This document shows, one piece after another, positions 10,230 to 20,048 of a DNA stretch of 64,000 bases (positions within the stretch are counted from its first letter, which is position 1; every line of letters starts with the position of its first letter). The position numbers and the translations under genes were made by a program. The stretch spans positions 1,122,679 through 1,186,678 of the forward strand of contig MNCI01008086.1 of NCBI GenBank assembly GCA_015680685.1, read 5' to 3'. The notes beneath the pieces are model-generated. The model had not been told where the DNA came from. It ran no database searches and saw only the letters and a list, made by a program, of their open reading frames with translations. The stretch comes from Gnetum montanum (lineage: Eukaryota > Streptophyta > Gnetopsida > Gnetales > Gnetaceae).

Positions 10230-11440
10230 ATTGTCCTTCTATCAAGAAGGCTTTAAAGGCGTTTAGCAAAAAAGGGTAAGAGCTTATATTAACAAGGACC
10301 CAACCAATCCAAAAATAAAGGTAAGGACAAAGGTAAGAATTTTTCAAACTCTAAGTTTGATTTGTTTTCAATACAATGTTGGATATATGGGGGAAGAGGC
10401 CATGTGGCTTCATATGTTCTAGTAATGATAGATTGAGTGGACTGATAGGAATAATATGGATATGAAAAAGACCAACTTGTGCACAAGTTGGGATGATGAA
10501 GAATCAAGTGAAGAAGAAATGGATCATGATATAAAATATTGACATCTCATCTGTATGGCTTTCACAGATGACAATGCTAGCATCTTAGATGATGATCAAT
10601 TTGAAAATGATGAAGAAAGATATGATCTCTTATGCAAGGAACTTCTATCTTTTCAAATTATTTGTGTAAAGTTAGATAAGTAACTAAAAATAAAGGATCA
10701 AGATATTTCTTCACTAAATATAAAGATGTTAGAACTCACAAATGAAATCTTGGACTTAAGGGATGAGAATGAAAAAATAACCTTATCTTATGAGCAGGCT
10801 AAGGGAAAACTTACAAATACTAGACTTTTTAATGAAAGTTTGGTCAAAAGAAAGGATTCTCTTCAAATAGTTCTTGGGCAAGGAATAAGTCCAACTAATA
10901 AAAGTGAACTAGGTTGATGTCAACAAGAAGAATAATCCCCACAAAAAGCATCAGAATAAGAGGCTCCTTTAAAGACTAAGGTAACTACTAGAACTCCATT
11001 TAGCCAAAAGGTAATTTCAAGATCCAATAACTTTTATCCAAATAAAATGGTTAGGTGCTATTACTACAATAAATTTGGACATAAGAAATGGGATTGTAAT
11101 TTCAAGTATTATCATATGAATACATAGACATATCATAGAGCTCCTTGGTTTTATCAAAATGTGTCTAGAAATGAAGTTGTGTAGGATAACAAGATAAAAG
11201 ACAAGGGAATGAGAAAGATATGAAGAATTAAGAAGAAGGATGATGATAATAAGAAAATCCTCTTAAATGATTTTATCAAAGGAAGCCAGTCTTTAAAAAT
11301 AGATGAAATTTGTATAAGAGGAGATACCTCAAGAGAGGGATCTCATTCTTAAGGTTCCAAGATAAATCTTCCTCCTCTTCAATAGGGAAGGTAACTAGAG
11401 GTAAGTTTTTGATTTACCATTTTTTAAGACTATAATCCTT
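10230..11440 (+). pseudogene. Copia-type Gag C-terminal half (B), degenerate knuckles
   Basis: Begins with a KKALKAFSKKGKS-like basic stretch, then knuckle 1 (about 10377-10418) reading C-x2-Y-x4-H with the last Cys lost. An acidic TSWDDEESSEEE-type segment and a coiled-coil-like, Lys/Glu/Leu-rich region (10726-10917) follow. Knuckle 2, CYYYNKFGHKKWDC, is at 11056-11097. In both knuckles the second cysteine has become tyrosine (TGY to TAY). Element A keeps both cysteines. Several TAG/TGA stops are present. Confidence 0.75.
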
Positions 11441-11484
11441 GGTAGCCATCCTTGAGTCTTATCTTGATGAAACCCACCTAGTTG

Positions 11485-11666
11485 AGATATCTTCTTAAAG
11501 ATATCTACTATGAGATTTCTACTTTTCAAAAGAGATGTCTACTTGTCAAATGAGATGTCTACCTATGTTTCATTTTGTCATTGCAAAGACATGTAGTTCT
11601 CAAAGGAGATGTCTACCTATTTTTTAAAAGTGCAGTGTAGACATATATCTTTCAAAGGAGACATCT
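11485..11666 (+). promoter_or_regulatory. AGAYRTCT motif cluster upstream of ORF2 (B)
   Basis: AGATATCT at 11485 and 11499, AGATGTCT at 11533, 11553 and 11607, AGACATCT at 11659, plus near matches. The last motif ends exactly 90 bp before the ORF2 ATG at 11756, as in element A. No gag or pol motif is visible in this spacer. Confidence 0.6.
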
Positions 11667-11755
11667 ATATTTTCATTTAAAACCTTCATTTAGCACTATT
11701 ACATAAATCCAATCCCTCATTTCTCATTCATCCAAGCATAGAAGTCCAAGGGGAG

Positions 11756-12475
11756 ATGACCAGGGTTTTAGCAACAGCTATGAGTTATGCTATTTCTTCA
11801 ACTTCCATGGTTTACAAGAAGGTAGCAACATTAAGGATGCCACCTAAGAAGAGCAAGAAGTCAAAAGGAGCTTTCTTTAGTACTACCAATACATACAATC
11901 CTCAATTCAGATCAGTTAGCACCCAACACCGATTTGAGATAATTGGACTTATTTCTATTGTCTCTGAACGTTCTCTTTCTTTCCCATAACATAGAAAAAA
12001 GGAGTTTATGAGTTTCTTCTAAGTATTAAATTGGTCTACTTTCATTTCTATTAATTTTTATGTGCTAAAAATTCTATTAGAGAATTTTATTGTAACATTG
12101 TCATTATAAATGCTTCTGTTGGAGCCTTTACTACTATGGTTGAGGATTTTCTTATAAATGTTTCTCCTGAAGTTGTTAATGATATTCTTGGAATTTCTAG
12201 TGCTAATGTGTTTTGAGTTACCATTCACTTTATGAGTGAAAATTTTATGAATGGTATAATTCCTATATCCTAAGATGAGTTTTGTGATGCCTTATTTGGG
12301 GAGTTAGTATCTTGATGTAGTGGGAGGATTTATAGAAGTTAGATGGCCCTTAATGCTTCCATCATCTTCCTCATTGTTTTATACAACAACATTGTAGAAG
12401 GTGGAAGCTATAATTATTTATTGCTAACCCAAGTGTTTATTCTCTACTATCTTCTCACAAGACAACCCTGTACTG
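11756..12475 (+). pseudogene. ORF2 of element B, N-terminal half
   Basis: ATG at 11756 gives the same MTR start as element A, then a PPKKSKKSKG basic run (a nuclear-localisation-like patch) to about 11989. Beyond that it continues through stops and shifts with motifs shared with A and D: the EFY-type block, a conserved LGIS-type segment and LLAQVFILYYLLT just before the break. Insertion X interrupts it near 12475; the C-terminal half resumes at about 14878. It is assigned to the putative plant transposon protein-like family by shared motif order; function unknown. Confidence 0.6.
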
Positions 12476-14877
12476 TCCAAAATTGTTGGTGAGAGGCTGG
12501 AATGAACGCACATCGAGAGATCTACAGATGAAACAGTAAGACCCTGCCTTCGCCTGAGGGTAAGCTGGAAATCAACAGAGGCAGAGTTCCTTGAATGCTC
12601 CGCATGCAGATCAAATGAGGACTTCCCCAAATGTACGCAATTGCGATGCGTTGGGTTATACGTAAAAAAATGCAAAACTGAACGTAAACGAATGAAAATG
12701 AATGTAAACTATATAAATGATAAATAATGAAAACAACAAAAATGTGAACAGGAACAATAATGTAAACTGTAGGAATCTGGCAATAATGCAAATTTTTTGT
12801 ATTGATAAAAAATTAGAATATGCACCGATCAGAACGTAGTTGCAGAGTGGTCGCAAGGCGGACGTTTAGCCCCGATGGATGAGAACGGATGCTGGGAAGA
12901 TTGCAGGTTTTGGATTGTAGGTGTACAACGTCCAAGCTTGAATGAAGCCCAACATATGAGATTGATGCCCAGATTTCTTAATTTTTTAAGATTCCCATTT
13001 TTTGAACCTTGATCTAGTGGAAAAATAGAAGATTTATAGGATTTTAGTCGCGAGATTCAGATCTAGGAGAAGATCAGTGGTTGTGGGGTGAGAAAACTTC
13101 AGATCAGGTGACAGGTGTGTGCATTGACCAGATGCACAAAATGTTATAATGTATAGTGTGCAGCGTGACCAAGATCTCTTACATTGATGTGTGTAATCCA
13201 TAGTGTAAGAGCTTGATACGCTAAAAAATGCAAAATGTACAAAGAATGTTAAAGTACAAGAGTGGATCTAGATGTCTGGCCTCCGGATCTATAGATCTAT
13301 GCTATTTTTGCTCCAGCAAGGTCTTCAGCATGTGTGGATCTAGCTCTGGCATGTCTGCAGTGTGTCCTGGTGTCAACGTCTGGCATCCAGCGTCCAGCGT
13401 ATGAAAGTGTTTACGCTGCTGGAAGCATGTTAGCGTGACTAACAGCGTATGACCTAAAAAAACTACATTTTGAGCCTGTTTTTGACCTGTGAGACCCATT
13501 TTCAGAGTGGATCTACATGCCATGTATCAGGAGGGTTCTATGTGCCAAATTTGGGCTAATTTAGATGTCATTTTGGCCTTGTTTTGGTTGATGACGCTGG
13601 GCATTACACTGTGCAATGTCTGCAAAGTAACTCCAGCGTCACCAAGTCAAAATGGCACATTTGAGGCCCAAATTTTAATTTTTTGGAGGCTAAGAGCTAC
13701 TAGAGACCTTGGTGAAGGTCATGGGGGGTCCTTATTCTTGATTTTGACATATTTTGGCTCAGTTTTGGGGCTCCAAAATTTGGTGACGCTGACCCTTACG
13801 CTGTGCAGCGTTTGAAAAGTAACCCCAGCGTTACCAAGTCAAAATGGCATATTTGAGGCCCAAATTTTGATTTTCTAGAGGTTTTGAGCTATTGGAGACC
13901 TTGGTAAAGGTCATGGGGGGTCCTTGTGCTTGATTTCAGCCTGTTTTAGCTTAGTTTTAGGGCTCCAAAAGTTGGTGATGTTGACCCTTACGCTATGCAG
14001 CGTCTAAAAAATAACCCTAGCATCACCAAGTCAAAATGGCATATTTGAGGCCACAATTTTGATTTTCTAGAGGCTAGGAGCTTTTAGAGACCTTGGTGAA
14101 GGTCATGGGGGGTCCTTGTGCTTGATTTTGGCCTATTTTGGCTCTGTTTCAGGGCTCCAAAAGTTGGTGGCGCTGACCCTTACGTTGTGCAGCGTTTGAA
14201 AAATAACCCCAGCGTCACCAAGTCAAAATGGCATATTTGAGGCCCAAATTTTGATTTTCTAGAGGCTGGGAGCTACTAGGGACCTTGGCTAAGGTCATGG
14301 GGGGTCCTTGTGCTCGATTTTGGCCTGTTTTGGCTTAGTTTCGAGGCTCCAAAACTTGGTGACGCTAACCCTTACGCTATGCAGCGTCTGAAAAGTAACC
14401 CCAACGTCACCAAGTCAAAATGGCATATTTGAGGCCCAAATTTTGATTTTCTGGAGGCTAGGAGATACTAGGGACCTTGGTGAAGGTCATGGGGAGTTCT
14501 TGTGCCTAATTTTAGCTTGTTTTGACTCAGTTTCAGGGCTCCAAAAGTTGGTGACGTTGATGCTTACGCTGTGCAGCGTAAGCTACAGTGTGACCAAACT
14601 TTACTTAGCCAAAACCAAGCATTTTGACCTGAAAAATTTTGATTCTAGATGCCAGAAGTTGGTGCAGTAACTTGTGAGTTCCAAGGGGACCTTTCCTATT
14701 GAATCATGAACCATCGGGGCTATTTCGGAGGCCTCCATGCTGTATTCATGCTTGGGTAGCTGCATGACTTAGCTTGAATCTTATTTGAAAGTGCTAGGCC
14801 AAAATTTTGTGGTGTTTTCAAACCCTAATCTCTACCAAGACATGATGGGTTTGTTCACCAAGGAGAGAATACTTGGG
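12476..14877. mobile_element. X: 2.4-kb unclassified insertion carrying a 192-bp tandem array
   Basis: Comparison with ORF2 of D shows coding similarity up to LLTRQP at about 12475 and resuming at GHP at about 14878, with a possible short duplication (CAACCC / CATCCT). The inserted DNA is richer in CG and in GCGT motifs than its surroundings. I see no terminal repeats, polymerase or transposase. It could be a non-autonomous LTR element, a Helitron-like unit or part of a larger element's 3' region. Confidence 0.5.
13560..14620 (+). repeat. 192-bp tandem array, about 5.5 units
   Basis: The landmark AATGGC recurs at 13651, 13843, 14035, 14227 and 14419, always 192 bp apart. Each unit has a palindrome like TACGCTGTGCAGCGT followed 15-20 bases later by CCCCAGCGTCACCA, plus a GAGACCTTGGTGAAGGTCATGG block. 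Units differ mainly by C/T and G/A changes. The two open stretches here (13489-13815, 14443-14670) arise because 192 is divisible by three and show no protein-like conservation. Confidence 0.9.
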
Positions 14878-15778
14878 CATCCTCACCTCGTTAGTTTGCT
14901 AATTTACAGAGATGTGCTCTCATTTTAAACATGTCTTTACTTAAAGATAAGATGAGCCTTGATAAGTACTCAAAAAAGAGGAGCTTCACCCATATTGATG
15001 AGGTAGAAACTAGCACTAGGCCACAAAAGTTCTAAAAGAAGAGAGATACATCACCATCTTGGGCCTCTCTTTAGTTAAGAAGGTCCAAATCAGCTAGCAA
15101 CCAAATGAGATCTTTACTAAAGAAGCTGCTTAAGCCATTTTCTTGTACCTTAGGGATGATTGGCAAGAACCTCTCTTACCTTCGTAAGAGAGAGAACATA
15201 GTCAAAGTACTTCTTCCTCTTGATGGATAGTAATTTTAGGAGATCACCACTCCTTCCATTTTATACTAGGAGGAGGACCTTCCTATGTCACTCAAACATT
15301 TAGCAATAGTTGGGCCTTCCCAGGCATATGACTTAGGAAATGCCTTTCATTTAGACAAGCCTAATGCATCACCAGCACATGTCTAGGGGGAGCTTCCTGA
15401 TCCCATGTAGCCTAGATCTAGCTCTCATTGTTTAAATGATGCTCCAAAGACATTTTAGTACTAGGCTATGGAGAGCATCTTTGGGACTTCCTATGAGTGG
15501 AGACCTGATGATCCCATCACCTATCAGAGGAAGGGTGCTTCCCCATCCTCTTAATAGGCTTCATCCTAGCAAGATCCATCAGCTTCATCTTGCTTTTGAG
15601 GAAAGATTTGTCCATAGAGAGATCTTGTGTAGGTACCATCTTTAGATGATGATGATGAGCAGCATGTCTCTAGTGCAAGTACCAGTAGTGGTGATGATGA
15701 TGAGGAGACTTATAGACCTTCACATGTTGTAACTGCTTCCAATGAGGATTCAAATGATGCATTTGAGGTTAGTAAATA
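14878..15778 (+). pseudogene. ORF2 of element B, C-terminal half
   Basis: Resumes after X with a LIYRDVL block, then KYSKKRS and a Ser/Lys/Arg-rich tail, and ends near the TAG at about 15777 after an acidic, Ser/Asp-rich stretch (DDDDEET type) also seen in C (17990-18060) and D (49420-49560). It is broken by several stops. The order and acidic end match ORF2 in D. Confidence 0.55.
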
Positions 15779-16239
15779 GCCCCTTTGGGAAATATCTCCT
15801 TTTTGATGATGTCCAAAAAAGGGAGACTAGTACAATTTTTTAATGATCTAGATTATGCACATATGTGGATTTTATACATGATTGAGGATGATGTGGATTA
15901 TGCACATTTATGGTTTTTATAGATGATTAAGGATATATTAGTGACTATATGTATTATGATACTATGGACGATTTATGAATAGATTATGGATGTTTATTTT
16001 GTTATATTTTTTTGGAGGTAGGGTTTACCTTAATAGTATTGTTAAAGATATCTTATTTTTCATTTTATTTTCACTTGATAGCTATTCTATGCCTCGAGAC
16101 TTTGAGCCTTACCTAGTAATAACCTTGGCTACCATTAGAATTCATACGTCTTAAAAGGCTTTATTAATTACTATTATTTATACTATCAATTATCTAACCC
16201 ATTTTCTTAAGTTTTGGACATCACCAAAAAAGGGGAGAT
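15779..16239 (+). other. B 3' non-coding region with two polypurine tracts
   Basis: GTCCAAAAAAGGGAGA lies at about 15808-15824, soon after the ORF2 stop. CACCAAAAAAGGGGAGAT lies directly before the LTR (16222-16239). The second is the plus-strand primer; the first is an extra copy also present in C and D. The rest is AT-rich with no ORF. Confidence 0.65.
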
Positions 16240-17260
16240 TATTGACCTTTTTGTATGTCAAAACCGTAAGGATTATGAAGAACATAAGTTGTTTCTAGTG
16301 TATGATGATTAGGTAGGGCATGGATGAGAAATAATGAGGACTCCATTAGCAAGATGAGAACATGGATGAAAATGAAGGCTACAAGTCCAATGAAGATGCT
16401 TTGAAGATTTGGAAGAAGAAAAATTGACTGGAAAAGCCTTAGGAATTAAACCTTAAAAGTTGAGGAGATGTCTACTATTTTTAGGAGATGTCTCCATTTC
16501 AAAGTAGACATCTTTCAAGAGATGTCCCATCTTAGAATGAGATGTATCTCCAAAATTAAGGTAGATATTAGATAGATGTCCCAACTTCGAAGGAGACCTC
16601 TATAGTAGTTGTTGCATGAATTCTAAAGCATTTTTGAAAACTCCAAAGCTATAAGAAGACATAAAATTCTTGGGAATAAATAATTGTTATTCACATCAAA
16701 GCAATCATTATCATATCTATGCTCTTGTACTCTTGTCCTTTATTGTCACATCATTTTCTTGGTTGTATGTTAATTGTATGTTGAATTGAGCTTCAACAAC
16801 AAGAACTTGTAATTTTAGTTACATTCTTTCCTTGTATATTTTCTTTTTATTGTTGTCCTTTGAGTTTGATGTGCTTCTTGAGAGAAGGAATCCCTATTAA
16901 GCTTGTTAGGATCCTATAGGATTGAGTGCTTTTGTAGTGCCAAAACACTACGAAGTGGAGCTTAATTTTGTAAAGGTTGTAAGATCCTTGAAACCATATT
17001 CTAAGCTTGTTAGGACCCTACAAGGTTAAGTGGTTTCATAGTGATGAAGAACTTTGATGTAGAGCTTAGTGCTTGTACAAGGTGTGGTGCTCTTCAAACC
17101 ACATTTGATAGAGAAACAAAGTCTACAGGTGTGCACAAATTCTACTCTTTGAGTGTGGAAGTACCCAAGTTGGGGAACCATGTAAAATTTTTTGTTGTGT
17201 GGTAGGTACAATTTTAATTGGAAACTTATTCATCCCCTCCTTCTAAGTTCTTGATCCTCA
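16240..17260 (+). repeat. 3' LTR of element B (1021 bp)
   Basis: Starts TATTGACC (TGTTGACC with one G-to-A change) right after the polypurine tract and ends GATCCTCA. U3 has AGATGTCT at 16466 and 16486, AGACATCT at 16506 and AGATGTCC at 16520. A TATAAG at about 16650 is the likely promoter. Homologous to LTRs A, C and D throughout. Confidence 0.85.
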
Positions 17261-18108
17261 CCCTATTCTTGATATGCCTCTTCTCAAAGGAAAGAGGAGT
17301 CTTACAAAACTTTTAGAAAAGAGGAGCACCATACTTGCAGATTTTTCCCAATTTCTCCACCTTAGAAGGAAAGAAGGAGGTAGGAAACATCTCCACCTAG
17401 GGCCTCTCCTAAGCTTAGAAGATCTAAATGTGTAAGTTCATAGGTGAAGTTAATCTTAATCAAGGCCCTAAAACTATTTGTTAAAACCTTGGGAATGATT
17501 GGATGAAATCTCTTTTACTTGCATAAGAGAATGAATGTACAAGCTTACCACCTCCTCTAGATGGGCAAAATTTTGAGGATATTACCACTCCTTATTTGTT
17601 AAATGATGATAAGGACATTCCAACTCCAGCTAAACATTCTATAGTAGCTGGGTCATCCTGATGGTATGATTCAAGAAATGCATCCGATTCTAAGGATCTT
17701 CTTGCATCTCTAGCACATGTTAAGGGGGAGTTTATTCCTAATCCTGAGCAACCTAGACAAAGGTCATATGTGCAAGAGAATGTTCCTCAATATTTTGAGC
17801 AATAAGTGATGAATAGCATTTTTGGTGCCATAACTCATTAGGAGCAAGTCACTTCCAAAACTTATTAGAGGAAGGGTACTTCTTCATTTTCCCAGTAGGC
17901 TTCATCTCATCCTCCTTCATCATCTAGATTTTAGGTAAAGCTTCATTCCCAAAGAGCTCTTATCATAGTATCTTCTTTCGATTATGATGGGTAGTAGGTC
18001 TCCAGCTCTAGCACTAGTACCAATAATGATGAGGAGGAGACTTACTGGCCCACTCATGTAGTTTCCAACTTTGCTAAGGATAATGATGATATGAACATTA
18101 GTGAATAG
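17261..18108 (+). pseudogene. ORF2 of element C, C-terminal part
   Basis: Starts at PILDMPLLKG, which in D (about 48708) sits mid-ORF2. It is followed by a Lys/Arg/Ser tail and an acidic serine-rich end with NNDEEETYWP near 18030. Multiple TAG stops and shifts. Identified only by collinearity with B and D. Confidence 0.55.
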
Positions 18109-18966
18109 AGGTTTCACATGATCCCATCATTTTGAATGATGTCCAAAAAGAAGGAGAGTTTTTATGGATATTTTATAGCTATGTGCATTGTTATGAAGAT
18201 AGAGTTGTAGATAGTTGTATGGGAACATGTTGTCATGTTATGTGCACTTTTTGGTATACCTTAGGGACACATTTTGAGGTGTACATCGACTATATATGAT
18301 TGATTGTCCTTGATATTTTTAGCATGCTAAGTTTGTGCATTTTGACTATTTTTATGAATATTAATAATATGATGTCTTTAAACAAATATGTGTTGTCTCT
18401 TTGTCCTTGGCAATGAAATCTACTTGTAGTATCTTTTTGATTATGTTCAAAAAGGGGAGAAAATGTAATTCATATAATCATATATATGTGTATTGGATGT
18501 ATGGTAAAAACTATTTGTTAAGAGTTGGCTTTTATTATGGATATAGTCTTCATAATCATAAATCTTGGCCTATATAGTAAATAGTGATTTTCTTATTAAT
18601 GGCTTATGGTTCATTATTTCAAAGATAGGATACTTGATCTTGAATGCTCAACCTTTGGTCCTAAATGATAATATTATAGATTCATATTTGAAAGGCTTTA
18701 ATTATGTTTCCTTTTTTCTAATGGATTATGTGATGTGCTTTATAGATATGAGAAGCTCTTAATAGGATTTTTTTCATCCTTTGAAACCTATGCTAAAGGA
18801 TGCGTACTCATTAATGGTTATTCATCTCTTTGTCATCCTTAGCTAGCTATATATTTACAAAATTATTTGTGCCTTTAAATTACTTAATCATACAATATTA
18901 TGGAATGTGCTAACCCATTTTGTTAAGTTTTGGAAATTATCAAAAAATGAGGAGATTGTTGACCTT
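18109..18966 (+). other. C 3' non-coding region with three polypurine-tract-like sites
   Basis: GTCCAAAAAGAAGGAGAG (about 18138), TTCAAAAAGGGGAGAAA (about 18445) and CAAAAAATGAGGAGAT (about 18951, next to the LTR) are tandemly dispersed versions of the LTR-proximal tract. Otherwise AT-rich with no coding signal; the open run at 18565-18762 has no similarity to the element's proteins. Confidence 0.55.
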
Positions 18967-20048
18967 TTGGTATTTCAAAATCTTAGAAAGTAGAGAATGT
19001 GAAAAATGTGCTTGTGGTCTTGCAGACCTAAGAAACAAAAATATGACAAGATCGAGACAAGATGTTATTGGTATAAAGACAAGGACTCCATGAGAATAAG
19101 AAAAGAGCATGATGATTGAGAAAATAGCTTCATGGTACTAAAATGATAGCTAAGTTGAGATGACAAGAGGTCTTAACTAAAATGAAATATTTTAAGGATA
19201 CATGAAGCCTATAAGCCAAATGAAGATGTTTTAGTATCTACCTAGAAATCCTAGAAGATTAGTAGATGTCCTAGAGGTGAAGACTTAGTTTCAAGCCAAA
19301 CATCCCAAAAAAATAGTAGTTGTCCTAATTGTTGTTGGGATGTCCCACCTGTATGTGGTTGATTTCAGTGAGATGTTCCAAGATCAAATAAGACATCCCA
19401 ATTAGTCACTTCCTAGATGATGCATGAATTCTAAGAAGTATTTGAAAAGTAAAAGACTATAAAATAAGGTTAAATTCATAGGAAAAAGAGAAGTGTTATA
19501 CAATAACTGTTCATTATTTACATCAAGTAAAATTGTTGTATTTCTTAAATTCTCTATCTCTTGTAATTTGTATTTTTTATTGAGACCTTCATTGTAAGGA
19601 ATTTTTAAAGTTAGTTACACTATCTCCTTGATTCTGTTTCTTCCTTTGTAACCTTAAGGGGTTGATGTGCTTCTTGCAAGAAGGCATCTTATGAGCTTGT
19701 TGGGATCTTGTGGGATTGAGTGTGTTTCCAGTGAGAAAACACCATGTGTGGATCTCACATATTTATAAAGGTTGTGGTATCCTAAAAACCACAATTTAAG
19801 CTTGTTGGGATCTTGTGGGATTGAGTGTGTTCCTAGTGAGAAAACACTTCGAGCAAAGCTCAAACATTATAAAGGTTGTGATGCTCTTTAAATTACTTTT
19901 TGAAGGAATAGAGTCTAGAGTTATGCAAAGATTCTACCTTCCAAGTGTGGACGTACCCAAGTTGGGGAACCATGTAAATTTACATACAACTTTGATTGTC
20001 TTAATCATTCATTTTCAGGAACGTATTCAACTAAGTTATCAGTCCTCA
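18967..20048 (+). repeat. 3' LTR of element C (1082 bp)
   Basis: TGTTGACC start and AGTCCTCA end. U3 motif copies have drifted to AGATGTCC / AGACATCC forms (about 19263, 19391). TATAAAAT at 19458-19465 is a good promoter candidate. A local duplication of the GAGCTTGTTGGGATCTTGTGGG block occurs at about 19693 and 19799. Confidence 0.8.

Larger units (their letters stand above)
10230..17260 (+). mobile_element. B: Copia-like element, gag middle to 3' LTR, interrupted by X, nested in C
   Basis: Starts mid-gag where A inserted. It continues through zinc knuckles, motif cluster, ORF2 (split by insertion X) and 3' LTR ending GATCCTCA at 17260. The next base resumes ORF2 of another copy (C), so B inserted into C. 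Its gag N-terminus and 5' LTR are not in the window and should lie on the far side of A. Confidence 0.75.
17261..20048 (+). mobile_element. C: Copia-like element, ORF2 C-terminus to 3' LTR, nested in F
   Basis: Begins inside ORF2 exactly where the B LTR ends. It runs through a 3' non-coding region with extra polypurine tracts and ends with its LTR at 20048. Sequence beyond is the 3' ORF of Gypsy element F, so C inserted into F. The 5' part is missing from the window. Confidence 0.7.

Noticed and set aside
13489-14670. Two frames within the 192-bp array that could be a repeat protein
   Set aside because: The unit length is a multiple of three, so frames stay open by periodicity; other units carry stops in the same frame and changes do not favour silent sites.
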